Source: Streptomyces antnestii
GTDB lineage: Bacteria > Actinomycetota > Actinomycetes > Streptomycetales > Streptomycetaceae
Direction: 5' to 3'
Assembly (NCBI RefSeq): GCF_004005495.1
Contig: NZ_RZYA01000015.1
Location: 1 to 64,000 of the forward strand
DNA: 64,000 bases
Shown here: piece by piece, positions 26,970 through 35,218 of the stretch
Layout of the letters: every line of letters starts with the position of its first letter
How positions within the stretch are numbered: the first letter of the stretch is position 1
The notes under the pieces: model-generated
Database searches by the model: none
What the model was told of the DNA's origin: nothing
Seen by the model: only the letters and a program-made list of their open reading frames with translations
Translations under genes and position numbers: made by a program

Positions 26970-27077
26970 GTGAGCATCGACATGTCCGCCCGCCCGCGTC
27001 GCCCGCTGCTGGGCGGTTCGGCCCAACGACCTCACCCGGCCGGGGGACTCCACGAAGGTGATCTTCGAAGTCGACTG

Positions 27078-27344
27078 CTACGGGCGCGGCTTGGACCAGG
27101 GCCACCGGAGCCCGCTGTCGTCGCGTCCCGAGGGGTCGTACTCGTACTTCCAGCGCCGGGTGAAACGGACCCTGCCCGGGGCCGCCGGCACCCTGCGGTA
27201 GACGAGCACCGTGCCCGGGGCGCCGTCGTGCCCCGGCACCGGGATCCGGTACACCTTCGGCGGATGTCCCGTGGGTCCAAGGAGCACGGGCAGGACCCGC
27301 CCGTCCATCGGTCCGCCCACGAACGGTGTCTCTTCGCTCTTCAC
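27078..27344 (-). CDS. Small conserved hypothetical protein
   Basis: This 88-residue protein starts with a GTG. It has no recognised domain. It shows a GGPMDGRVLPV opening, a beta-rich middle (VYRIPVPGHDGAPGTVLVYRRVP) and a basic aromatic end (RFTRRWKYEYDP, WPWSKPRP). Codon bias is Streptomyces-like. It lies between the NlpC/P60 and TetR genes on the same strand, 10 bases after the TetR stop, and may share its transcript. Ribosome site weak. Function unknown. Confidence 0.6.
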   Translation of the reverse strand: MKSEETPFVGGPMDGRVLPVLLGPTGHPPKVYRIPVPGHDGAPGTVLVYRRVPAAPGRVRFTRRWKYEYDPSGRDDSGLRWPWSKPRP

Positions 27345-27354
27345 GGCACCAGTG

Positions 27355-28080
27355 TCACAACAGGTGCGCCGCGTCGCTCACCACGGGCAGGACCAGGCGG
27401 GCCAGCGTGCCGACCGGGCCGTCCGCCGTCTCCACGGACAGCGCGCGGCGCACCACGTCGGCGGTCTGCGGGTCGCGGCCCGCGGTCGCCGTGAGGACGG
27501 CCATGAACTGGTCGACGAGCCCGTCGCGCAGCTCGTCGAGCGGCGGCTCCTTGTCCTCGTCGAGCCAGATCAGCGAGGCCGCCTCCACCGCCGTGATCCA
27601 CATACGGACGGTCATCCGCAACCGGGGACCCGGGTCCGCCACGGCGAGATGGCTCAGGATGTGCTCGGCCGCCGCCCGGCGCACCCCGTCCACGATCGAC
27701 GTCGTGCGCGAGGTCTCCACCACGCTGCCGCCCTGGAGCAGCGCGGCGAAGCCCGTGTCGTGCTGGTCCACGAAGCCGAGGTAGCGGTCGAGCGCCCGCG
27801 TGAGCCGTCCGGTCAGCGGTCCCTCCGGCGGCTCGGCGAAGCACTTCTCCAGCTCGTCGGCCGCGGAGCGCAGCGCGGCCTCGTACAACTGCTGCTTGCC
27901 GCCCGGGAAGTACCGGTAGACGAGCGGCCGCGACACCCCGGCCGCCTCGGCCACGTCGTCGAGGGACACCTCCTCGGGTGCGCGGTGCGCGAACAGGGAC
28001 AGCGCGGCGACGAGGAGCTGACTGCGGCGCTCCTCGACACTGAGCCGTCGGTAGGCGCGGGTACCGGCTGCCGAGGTCAT
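27355..28080 (-). CDS. TetR-family transcriptional regulator
   Basis: This 241-residue protein has a TetR DNA-binding domain at about residues 12-60: RRSQLLVAALSLFAHRAPEEVSLDDVAEAAGVSRPLVYRYFPGGKQQLYEAAL contains the helix-turn-helix with the recognition helix SRPLVYRYF. The C-terminal ligand domain is helical and unassigned. ATG 28080 fits the family; upstream frame sequence is repeat DNA. It lies downstream of the diiron oxygenase gene on the same strand and probably controls it or the divergent ferritin-like gene, as is usual for this family beside AurF-type genes. The effector is unknown. Confidence 0.9.
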   Translation of the reverse strand: MTSAAGTRAYRRLSVEERRSQLLVAALSLFAHRAPEEVSLDDVAEAAGVSRPLVYRYFPGGKQQLYEAALRSAADELEKCFAEPPEGPLTGRLTRALDRYLGFVDQHDTGFAALLQGGSVVETSRTTSIVDGVRRAAAEHILSHLAVADPGPRLRMTVRMWITAVEAASLIWLDEDKEPPLDELRDGLVDQFMAVLTATAGRDPQTADVVRRALSVETADGPVGTLARLVLPVVSDAAHLL

Positions 28081-28132
28081 GTCCCGCAGAGTAACCGGCT
28101 TTTCGTACGAAGGTCCTGACAGTCGCCTCACA

Positions 28133-28199
28133 CGAGCAGCCCCGACGACTTCCACGGTTCGTGCGTGGTGGTCAGGCGAGCAGTCCCGACGACTTCCAC
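28133..28199. repeat. Duplicated 23-bp 3' end of the diiron oxygenase gene
   Basis: CGAGCAGCCCCGACGACTTC at 28133-28152 recurs at 28177-28196 with one change; the identity runs 23 bases in each copy (22/23) at a period of 44. The right copy encodes the C-terminus WKSSGLLA plus stop. The left copy keeps the same sense and a TCA (TGA stop) in the same relative place, so it would encode WKSSGLLV plus stop. Confidence 0.85.
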
Positions 28200-29110
28200 A
28201 GCCTGCGTCCGACGCCGCGCAGCACCCCGATCTCGTCCAGGAAGTCGGTAAGGCGCTTGGCGCCGGTCTGCATGATCTCGCGGCGGTGGCCGCTCGCCTT
28301 CACCTGCGCGAGCGCCTCGCGCGGGTCGAGGCCGGCCCGCGCGTAGGCCGCCGGGTTGTGGAACGCCCCGTAGATCACGCGGGCCGCCTCGCCGCACACG
28401 ATCCGGGTGTACGCCGCCTCGGCCGGGCCGCACGTCACCATCTGGCGGCGCAGCTCCTCGCGGGCGTAGCGCACGTGCCGGGCCTCTTCGATCACGTGGA
28501 TGCGGGTGATGCCGCGCACCAGCGGCTGGACGCGCTCGTCCGGGAACGTCATCCGCTGCATCCAGTCGATGATCTCCTCGCCGAGCAGCGTCGCCGCGAA
28601 GGAGCCCGGCGTCGTGGAGACGGTCTTGAGCACGCGGCCCAGGTTGTGGTGCAGGCGCGGCATCTCGAAGCCCTCGCCGACGCTGCGCTTGATCATGCGG
28701 GCGAACATCATGGAGTGCCGGCACTCGTCGGCGATCTCCGTGAGGGCGTAGCGCACGTGGTTGCTGGTCAGCGGCTTGTCGTAGATGTGCCGGACGAGCA
28801 GCTGCATCAGGATGATCTCGAACCAGACGCCCATGGACGCCATCGAGGCGGCCTCGTGCTTCGACAGCTCGATGCGCTGCTCCTCCGGCATCCGCTTCCA
28901 CAGCGGGGTGTCGTAGAGGGAGCACAGCTCCGGGGGCCAGTACCAGAGGCCCTCGACGTCGGGGGCGTCCCAGTCGAGTTCCTTGTCGGGGTCGAAGGAG
29001 TGCTTGGCGGAGGAGTCGAGCAGGCGCTCGGCCACCTGCTCGCGGTCCTTGAGCAGCCCGAGCGCGTCACGCAGGCCCTCGAACGCGTCGGCTTCCGTCA
29101 CGGTCGTCAT
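28172..29110 (-). CDS. AurF-type diiron oxygenase
   Basis: This 312-residue helical protein matches the AurF/CmlI N-oxygenase family (PF11583). It has carboxylate/histidine metal motifs along the bundle: E-x28-30-ExxxECRHSMMFARM (EIADECRHSMMF), E in TLLGEEIIDW, and the second IEEARHVRYAREEL. The family binds a non-haem diiron centre and oxidises amines or hydroxylates, often in natural-product pathways. ATG 29110 has GAGGTGGGG upstream. It is divergent from a second diiron-like gene and is followed by a TetR regulator. The product and substrate are unknown; no biosynthetic cluster is nearby. Confidence 0.85.
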   Translation of the reverse strand: MTTVTEADAFEGLRDALGLLKDREQVAERLLDSSAKHSFDPDKELDWDAPDVEGLWYWPPELCSLYDTPLWKRMPEEQRIELSKHEAASMASMGVWFEIILMQLLVRHIYDKPLTSNHVRYALTEIADECRHSMMFARMIKRSVGEGFEMPRLHHNLGRVLKTVSTTPGSFAATLLGEEIIDWMQRMTFPDERVQPLVRGITRIHVIEEARHVRYAREELRRQMVTCGPAEAAYTRIVCGEAARVIYGAFHNPAAYARAGLDPREALAQVKASGHRREIMQTGAKRLTDFLDEIGVLRGVGRRLWKSSGLLA

Positions 29111-29182
29111 GGCTGTCCCCACCTCGTCGTACGTCAATCGGGCACCGCGGTACGGGAGTTACCTGCGGTCACCTCTTATGAG

Positions 29183-29197
29183 ACTGCCTGTCAGTAA
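29183..29197. promoter_or_regulatory. Candidate TetR operator in the divergent promoter
   Basis: ACTGCCTGTCAGTAA contains the inverted repeat ACTG-N5-CAGT and resembles the TTACTGACAGG half-sites of actinobacterial TetR sites. It is midway between the starts at 29110 and 29261. Assignment is inference. Confidence 0.4.
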
Positions 29198-29260
29198 GGC
29201 CGTCAATCCCTTGTGCGTGACTTGTTGACCCGGTGTCCACAGCCGTGTGAGCCTGCCTGT

Positions 29261-30370
29261 ATGTCGACGCATGAGCTGTACACCAAGGCGCCCCGGGAGC
29301 CCGGATGGGAGATACCCGCGACCGGTTCGGCGCGGTTCAGCTGGGAGTACGACGAGGGCAGGGACCGCCTTCTCGCGCTCTACCAGAAGGGCAAGGACAA
29401 GCAGTGGGACGGCGCCAAGCGCATCGACTGGGACCTCGAGGTCGACCCCCACAACCCGCTCGGCACCCCCGACGAGGCGCTCACCCTCTACGGCACCCGG
29501 CACTGGGCGAAGATGACGGACCGGGACAAGGGCGAGCTGCGCAAGCACTACGCGTCCTGGCAGTTCAGCCAGTTCCTGCACGGTGAGCAGGGCGCCATGG
29601 TGTGCGCCGCCCGCATCGTCGAGTCCGTCCCCGACATGGACGCCAAGTTCTACTCGGCGACCCAGACGATGGACGAGGCCCGGCACGCGGAGATCTTCGG
29701 CCGCTTCCTGCACGACAAGGTCGGGATGCTCTACCCGATCAACGACAACCTCCAGTCGCTCCTCGGTGACACCCTGCGCGACTCCCGCTGGGACATGCCC
29801 TACCTCGGCATGCAGGTCCTCATCGAGGGCCTGGCCCTCGCCGCGTTCGGCATGATCCGCGACACCACGGACAAGCCGCTGCCCCAGCAGATCCTCGCGT
29901 ACGTCATGCAGGACGAGGCCCGGCACGTGGCCTTCGGGCGCATGGCCCTGCGCGACTACTACCAGCAGCTCACGGACGCCGAACTGCGCGAACGCGAGGA
30001 GTTCGTCATCGAGGGCTGCTACCTCATGCGCGACCGGCTGCGCGGCGTCGAGGTCCTGGAGAACTTCGGCATCCCCAAGGCGGAGGCCGAGGAGTACAGC
30101 GAGAACTCAGAGTTCCTGGCCCTGTTCCGCCAGCTGCTCTTCTCCCGGATCGTGCCCTGCGTCAAGGACATCGGCCTGTGGGGCAAGCGCCTCCAGGAGG
30201 CGTACGTCGACATGGGCGTCTTCGAGATGGGCAACACGAACCTCGACCAGCTCATGACGCAGGACGAGGAGATCGCCGAGAAGCTCGACGCGGAGCGCTT
30301 CGCGGCGGAGGAGCTGGAACGGGTGGCCGAGGTCGAGGCGACGATCGAGGAGGCCGCCGGGTCGGCCTGA
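29261..30370 (+). CDS. Ferritin-like diiron oxygenase-type protein
   Basis: This 369-residue helical protein has two metal-binding blocks typical of diiron bundles: QTMDEARHAEIFGRFLHDK and MQDEARHVAFGRMALRDYY (each ExxH), with further glutamates in FLHGEQGAM and IEGLALAAFGM. It resembles AurF-like or ribonucleotide-reductase-like ferritin-superfamily oxygenases. It is divergent from the AurF-type gene and probably shares its promoter and regulator. ATG 29261 fits the family start; the ribosome site is weak, so it may be poorly initiated or leaderless. The substrate is unknown. The stop lies inside the first unit of a tandem repeat. Confidence 0.85.
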   Translation: MSTHELYTKAPREPGWEIPATGSARFSWEYDEGRDRLLALYQKGKDKQWDGAKRIDWDLEVDPHNPLGTPDEALTLYGTRHWAKMTDRDKGELRKHYASWQFSQFLHGEQGAMVCAARIVESVPDMDAKFYSATQTMDEARHAEIFGRFLHDKVGMLYPINDNLQSLLGDTLRDSRWDMPYLGMQVLIEGLALAAFGMIRDTTDKPLPQQILAYVMQDEARHVAFGRMALRDYYQQLTDAELREREEFVIEGCYLMRDRLRGVEVLENFGIPKAEAEEYSENSEFLALFRQLLFSRIVPCVKDIGLWGKRLQEAYVDMGVFEMGNTNLDQLMTQDEEIAEKLDAERFAAEELERVAEVEATIEEAAGSA

Positions 30371-30509
30371 CGCCCACGGGTCCTGCCGGGTCGGCCTGAC
30401 GCCCATGGGTGCTGCTGCCGGGTCGGCCGGACGCCCATGTGTGCTGCTGCCGGGTCGGCCGGACGCCCATGTGTGCTGCTGCCGGGTCGGCCGGACGCCC
30501 GCGGGTGCC
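30357..30509. repeat. 32-bp tandem repeat over the 3' end of the ferritin-like gene
   Basis: The unit begins CCGGGTCGGCC(G/T)GACGCCCA and is 32 bp. Copies start at 30357 (29 bp, contains the gene's stop), 30386, 30418, 30450 and 30482 (partial). The 30418 and 30450 copies are identical. No spacer sequence is present, so it is not CRISPR. Confidence 0.9.
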
Positions 30510-30566
30510 GGACCGGCCGGCCGCCCGCGACGGAGGCGTGTCACCCGGATGGAGTAGTTTGCTGAC

Positions 30567-31445
30567 GTGTCCACGCCTCAGCCGCCCCAGCCCGGCCCCT
30601 ACGGCCAGCCCAGTTCTTATGGCCAGCCGGGTCCCTATGGCCGGCCCGGTCCTTACGGTCAGCCGCAGCAGCCGGGTCCCTACGGGCAGCCCGCCCCCTA
30701 CGGTCAGCCCGGTCCCGGTCCCTACGGCCCGCCGCAGCAGCCCTACCCGGGCGGCGCTCCCTACCCCGGCTGGGGCGGTGCCCCCATGGGCCCGCCGCCG
30801 AAGAAGCGGCGGGTCGGCCTCGTGCTCGGCATCGTCGGCGGAGTGCTCGGTGTCGTCGTCATCGGCGTGGTCGCGCTCGCGATGATCGGCATGTCGGTCG
30901 AGAACAGCTTCCCCAAGGCCGAGTACAAGCTCACGATCCCGAAGACCGTCCTCGACGGCAGGTACACCCTCACCCAGGACATGTCCGCCACCGAGGGCAA
31001 GAAGATCGAGGACGAGGCGGACGGCGCCTGGGACGCACGCGACACCAAGGCCGCCGTCGGGCAGTACGCGGCGACCGGCGCCGGCGAGAAGGGCGGGGCC
31101 GTGGTGATCTCCGGCATGTACGGCCGGTTCAAGAACGCCGACCTCGCCCGCAAGAACATGATGGCGGGCGCCGCCACGAGCGACGGCTCCGAGGTCGCCG
31201 TGCCCGCCAAGGACTTCAAGCCCGCCGGCTCCGACGTCACCATCACCTGCCAGGTGCTCGTCAAGCGGCAGCTCGGCCAGAAGATGAGCATCCCCATGTG
31301 CGCCTGGGCCGACGGGAACACCGGCGCCACCGTCGCGGAGATCACCCGCGCGACAGCCGTCCAGGACCCGTCCGACGTGGACCTCGAAGCGGCGGCCGAG
31401 ACCGCCGTGAAGCTCCGCTCGGAGATCAGGAAGCCGATCGGCTGA
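30567..31445 (+). CDS. Membrane-anchored protein with Pro-Gly-Tyr-rich N-terminus
   Basis: This 292-residue protein begins with about 70 residues of repeated PGPYGQP-type units, then PPPKKRR and one membrane helix (VGLVLGIVGGVLGVVVIGVVALAMIG, about 84-109), then an outer domain of about 180 residues that includes a cysteine pair region (ITCQVLVK ... MCAWADG). The topology is N-in, with the globular domain outside. The Pro-rich tail resembles that of proteins interacting with WW/SH3-like partners or penicillin-binding protein regulators. GTG 30567 is the start by frame; no good ribosome site. Domain identity unknown. Confidence 0.75.
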   Translation: MSTPQPPQPGPYGQPSSYGQPGPYGRPGPYGQPQQPGPYGQPAPYGQPGPGPYGPPQQPYPGGAPYPGWGGAPMGPPPKKRRVGLVLGIVGGVLGVVVIGVVALAMIGMSVENSFPKAEYKLTIPKTVLDGRYTLTQDMSATEGKKIEDEADGAWDARDTKAAVGQYAATGAGEKGGAVVISGMYGRFKNADLARKNMMAGAATSDGSEVAVPAKDFKPAGSDVTITCQVLVKRQLGQKMSIPMCAWADGNTGATVAEITRATAVQDPSDVDLEAAAETAVKLRSEIRKPIG

Positions 31446-31459
31446 CGCCCTCGGTCCAA

Positions 31460-32968
31460 CTACCCTGAGTTACCAGCTGAGTTGTCAGCTGAGTTACCGG
31501 CCGAGTTTCCGGCGGAGTTCAGCACGGCCTCCATCACGTCCCGCGCGATGGGCGCCGCGCTGCCGCCCCCGCTGATGTCCGCCCGGTCCGCCGACGCGTC
31601 CTCGACGACGACCGCGACCGCCACCCCGGGCGCCCCCGCGTCGGGCGACCGCGCCCACGAGATGAACCACGCGTACGGGATCCCCTTGTTGCCCACACCG
31701 TGCTGCGCCGTACCCGTCTTGCCGCCCACGGTCACACCCGGGATCTGCGCGTTCGTGCCCGTCCCGTCCTCCACGGCGCCCTGCATCATCCGCTGGAGCT
31801 CCACCGCCGTCGCCGGGTTCATCGCCTGCTTGTACTCCTTCGAACCGGTCTGCGCGACGGTGGCACCGTGCTCGTCCGTGGTCCGCTCCACCAGGTGCGG
31901 CGACATCAGGATCCCGCCGTTGGCGACCGCGGCCGACACCATCGCCATCTGCAGGGGCGTGGCCGTCGTGTTGAACTGGCCGATGGACGAAAGGGCCAGC
32001 TGCGACCGGTCCATGTCCGTGTCGAAGTTGCTGCGCGAGACGCTCGACGGAATCCGGATCCCCGCGTCGTCGAAGCCGAACTTCCGGGCCGCCGACACCA
32101 TCCCGTTCAGCCCGACCTCGACACCGAGCTTCGCCATCACCGTGTTGCAGGAGACCCGGATCGCGTCCGCGAGCGACGCGTCCTCGCACCCGGTCGCCTC
32201 GTTCTCAAGCCGCGTCGACGTGTCGGGCAGGACCCACGGGCTCGGGGTGTGCGTCGGCCCGTCCACATCCGTCACCGTGCCCGAGTCGAGCGCCGCCGCC
32301 GCGGTCACGATCTTGAAGGTCGAACCCGGCGGATACGTCTGCCGGATCGCCCGGTTGAGCATCGGCTGACTCGCGGCGCCGTTCAGATCCGTCCACGCCG
32401 ACGTCGTCGCCGAGTCGGTCCCCGCGATCGCCCCGGGATCGTACGAAGGACTGCTCACCAGGGCCAGGATCTCCCCGGTCGCCGGATTCAGCGCCGCGAC
32501 CGCGCCCCGGCGCCCCGCGAGCCCGCGGTACGCCGCCCGCTGCGCCGCCGCGTCGATCGTGGTCGCGACATCGCCGCCCGGCTGCTGGGAGCGCGTCAGG
32601 TCGTTCCATAGAGGGAGCGGCGCCAGCATCGGATCCGTACCGGACAGGATCCCGTCCTCGGCGTGCTCGAGGAGCGACGTGCCGTACACCTGCGACGCGT
32701 ACCCGGTCACCGGCGCGTACAACGGGCCGTTCTTGTACGTCCGTTCGTAGCGGAGCTGCTCGCCGGTGTCCCTGGAGCCGGTGACCGGCCGGCCGCCGAC
32801 GAGGATGTCGCCGCGCGGCTGGTCGTAGCGCTCGATCGTGCCGCGGCGGTTGGCCGGGTTGTCGTCGAGGGAGTCCGCCTCGAAGACCTGCACACGGGCC
32901 GAGTTGACGAGCAGCGCGACGAGCAGCACCAGACAGAAGGCCGCGGCCCGGCGGATGTAGCGGGTCAC
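31460..32968 (-). CDS. Class B penicillin-binding protein (PBP2/PbpA type transpeptidase)
   Basis: This 502-residue bitopic enzyme crosslinks peptidoglycan. It has a short cytoplasmic end, a membrane helix (AAAFCLVLLVALLVNSARVQV), a pedestal domain and a transpeptidase domain with the three active-site motifs S216-TFK, S273-CN and K417-TG. The last 20 residues are a low-complexity repeat of NSAG units. GTG at 32968 overlaps the stop of the upstream RodA/FtsW gene (GTGA), so they are translationally coupled as a glycosyltransferase/transpeptidase pair, as in pbpA-rodA of actinobacteria. This pair is not beside pknB and is one of several in Streptomyces. Confidence 0.95.
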   Translation of the reverse strand: MTRYIRRAAAFCLVLLVALLVNSARVQVFEADSLDDNPANRRGTIERYDQPRGDILVGGRPVTGSRDTGEQLRYERTYKNGPLYAPVTGYASQVYGTSLLEHAEDGILSGTDPMLAPLPLWNDLTRSQQPGGDVATTIDAAAQRAAYRGLAGRRGAVAALNPATGEILALVSSPSYDPGAIAGTDSATTSAWTDLNGAASQPMLNRAIRQTYPPGSTFKIVTAAAALDSGTVTDVDGPTHTPSPWVLPDTSTRLENEATGCEDASLADAIRVSCNTVMAKLGVEVGLNGMVSAARKFGFDDAGIRIPSSVSRSNFDTDMDRSQLALSSIGQFNTTATPLQMAMVSAAVANGGILMSPHLVERTTDEHGATVAQTGSKEYKQAMNPATAVELQRMMQGAVEDGTGTNAQIPGVTVGGKTGTAQHGVGNKGIPYAWFISWARSPDAGAPGVAVAVVVEDASADRADISGGGSAAPIARDVMEAVLNSAGNSAGNSADNSAGNSG

Positions 32969-34359
32969 CGATGCGCCTCCAGGGCGTCGTCCGGCAGGAG
33001 CTGGGCGCGGGCGGAGTCACCGATCCGCACGAGGAGCGCCACGATGATCCAGTTGGTGACGACGGACGAACCGCCCTGCGCGAGGAACGGCATCGCCATA
33101 CCGGTCAGCGGGATCAGGCCCATCACCCCGCCCGCGATCACGAACACCTGGAGCGCGACGATCGACGCGAGCCCGATCGCGAGGAGCCGGCCGAACGGAT
33201 CGCGCAGCGCGAGCCCCGCCCGGTAGCCGCGCTCCACGAGCAGCGCGTACAGCAGGAAGATCGCCGTCAGGCCGACGAGCCCCAGCTCCTCGCCCGCGGT
33301 CGCCAGGATGAAGTCGGACTTGGCGGCGAACCCGATGAGGATCGAGTGCCCCGCCCCGAGGCCCGCGCCGAGGATCCCGCCCGCCGCGAACGCGAACAGC
33401 GACTGCGCCACCTGGCCGGGCCCCTGCCCCGCGTCGATCGAGGCGAACGGGTGCAGCCAGTCCTGGACGCGGCTGTTCACATGCGGCTCAAGGGCGCCGA
33501 CGACGACCGCGCCGCCCGCCGCCAGGACGAGCCCGATCGCGATCCAGCTGACCCGGCCCGTCGCCACGTACAGCATCACGATGAAGAGGCCGAAGAACAG
33601 CAGTGAGGTCCCGAGGTCCCGTTCGAGGACCAGGACGCCCACGCTGATCAGCCAGAACACGAGGATCGGCGCGAAGACCCGCATGGTGGGGAGCTGGAAG
33701 CGCCAGATCTTCCTGCCCGTGTACGACAGCGCGTTGCGGTTCGCCGCGAGATAGCTGGCGAAGAAGATCGCGAGCAGCACCTTCGCGAACTCGCCCGGCT
33801 GGATGGAGAATCCGCCGATCCGCAGCCAGATGCGGGCGCCGTTCACCGCCGGGAAGAAGATCGGCAGGATCATCAGGAACAGCGCGGCGACCGCCGAGAG
33901 ATACGCGTACCGCTGGAGCACCCGGTGGTCGCGCACGAGGACGACGACCGCGATGAACAGGGCGACGCCGAACGTCGACCAGACGAGCTGCGTGGGCGCC
34001 GCCTGGTCGTCGGGAGTCTCCAGGTCGAGCCGGTAGATCAGCACCAGACCGAGGCCGTTGAGCAGCACGGCGATGGGCAGCAGGAGCGGGTCCGCGTACG
34101 GGGCGCGGAACCGGACCGCGCAGTGCGCCACGAGCGCGAGCACGCCGAGCCCGGCGCCGTAACCGGCGGCGCCGGGCGGTACGGATCCGTGCCGGGCGAG
34201 GCCGACCTCGCAGTAGCCGTAGACGCTGAGCAGGACGGCCAGGACGATCAGTACGAGTTCGGTGCCACGGCGCCGGGGGAGGCGGACGGCGGGAACGGCG
34301 GGAACGGTGGGAGGGCTCGCGCCGGCTCTCGCGCCTGTCGGTCCCCTCGATCCGGTCAT
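32965..34359 (-). CDS. SEDS-family peptidoglycan glycosyltransferase (RodA/FtsW)
   Basis: This 464-residue polytopic protein has about ten membrane helices. It starts with a Pro/Arg-rich cytoplasmic arm and contains the SEDS signatures: FVLRIGGFSIQPGEFAKVLLAIFFASYL-type segment (IQPGEFAKV), VLERDLGTSLLFFGLF, and FLAQGGSSVVTNWIIVALLVRI near the end. SEDS proteins polymerise lipid II with a class B PBP; the partner is encoded immediately downstream with a 4-base overlap. ATG 34359 is followed by the family N-terminus; ribosome site weak. It probably belongs to the RodA type, but FtsW paralogues cannot be excluded. Confidence 0.93.
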   Translation of the reverse strand: MTGSRGPTGARAGASPPTVPAVPAVRLPRRRGTELVLIVLAVLLSVYGYCEVGLARHGSVPPGAAGYGAGLGVLALVAHCAVRFRAPYADPLLLPIAVLLNGLGLVLIYRLDLETPDDQAAPTQLVWSTFGVALFIAVVVLVRDHRVLQRYAYLSAVAALFLMILPIFFPAVNGARIWLRIGGFSIQPGEFAKVLLAIFFASYLAANRNALSYTGRKIWRFQLPTMRVFAPILVFWLISVGVLVLERDLGTSLLFFGLFIVMLYVATGRVSWIAIGLVLAAGGAVVVGALEPHVNSRVQDWLHPFASIDAGQGPGQVAQSLFAFAAGGILGAGLGAGHSILIGFAAKSDFILATAGEELGLVGLTAIFLLYALLVERGYRAGLALRDPFGRLLAIGLASIVALQVFVIAGGVMGLIPLTGMAMPFLAQGGSSVVTNWIIVALLVRIGDSARAQLLPDDALEAHR

Positions 34360-34434
34360 GGCGGGAACGTAACAAGTGACAGCCGCGAATCCCGCTATGT
34401 CGCTTCAATCGGACTGACGGTGTGTCCGTGACCC

Positions 34435-34470
34435 TGGCTGTGGCTGTGGCTGTGGCTGTGGCTGTGGCTG
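34435..34470. repeat. Six tandem copies of TGGCTG
   Basis: A perfect hexanucleotide microsatellite in the gap between the RodA gene and the secreted-protein gene. It is likely to vary in copy number. Confidence 0.9.
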
Positions 34471-34510
34471 TGGCCGGGCCTGCGACTGTGAGCGTGTCGG
34501 TGATGGTGCG

Positions 34511-35059
34511 TCAGCACGAGCGGGGCGACTTGCCGAAGGTCTCGATGAACCTCGCCGAGCCCCACGCCCAGGTGCCGTCCGTGAGGAGGTACCAGGTGCG
34601 CTCGCGCTCGCCCTCGCGCTCGCCCCGTACGTCACCGCCGCGCGTCTTGCAGAAGATCGTGACGATCGCGTTGAACGGCTCGGTGCGGATGGGGCGGCTG
34701 CCACGGGTGGGCGCGTCCCGGAGGAGGAGTCCGTCCCTGGCCGTCACGCGGCCCTTGGTCAGGCGCTGGTGGTGGTCCTCGCGGCCGTCGGAGCGGCCGT
34801 CGGAGCGTCCGTCGTTCCCGCCGCCCTCGTCACCGCCGCCGTTCCAGCTGCTTCCGCCGCCGTCGTCGCCTCCTCCGTCGCCTCCTCCTTCGCCGCCTCC
34901 GTCGTCACCCCAGCCGTCCGACGCCTGAACGGGGGCCGAGTGGGCGGGTGCCGAGGGGTACGGGGCCGCGAGGGCGGGGGCCGCACTGGCGGCGAGTGCG
35001 GCGAGTGCGGTGCCGGCCGCGCCTATGCCGAGCCGGGTGAACGTGGTTCGTCGGGACAT
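34511..35059 (-). CDS. Secreted SH3-like domain protein with Gly/Asp linker
   Basis: This 182-residue protein has a Tat-like signal peptide (SRRTTFTRLGIGAAGTALAALAASAAPALA) with twin arginines, then a flexible Gly/Asp/Ser stretch, then a C-terminal domain (RVTARDGLLLRDAPTRGS, FCKTRG, WYLLTDGTWAWGSARFIETFG) with the features of bacterial SH3 domains: alternating strands, an Arg-Asp-Ala-Pro turn and a terminal Trp/Phe-rich region. Such domains often bind wall peptides. One Cys lies mid-domain and a Cys is the last residue. It is exported; function unknown. No clear operon partner. Confidence 0.7.
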   Translation of the reverse strand: MSRRTTFTRLGIGAAGTALAALAASAAPALAAPYPSAPAHSAPVQASDGWGDDGGGEGGGDGGGDDGGGSSWNGGGDEGGGNDGRSDGRSDGREDHHQRLTKGRVTARDGLLLRDAPTRGSRPIRTEPFNAIVTIFCKTRGGDVRGEREGERERTWYLLTDGTWAWGSARFIETFGKSPRSC

Positions 35060-35218
35060 CGGAACTCCTCGGGTGAAAGGTCAGGAGCGAAGCGGTCGAA
35101 GACCGTGCTTCACGCTAAATCGGTCACGCGGGGAGCGCAGGCCAGAGGGAGCACGCGGGTGAACGGGGGGTGGGGGTGGGGCGGGCTGTGGAGTAACGGG
35201 CGTAGGTGGTAAGGGAGT

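Noticed and set aside
26929..27077. ydaO (c-di-AMP) riboswitch before the NlpC/P60 gene
   Set aside because: I could not match the conserved core; only a hairpin next to the ribosome site is supported.
30357..30509. CRISPR array
   Set aside because: Units are contiguous with no spacers, and no cas genes are near.
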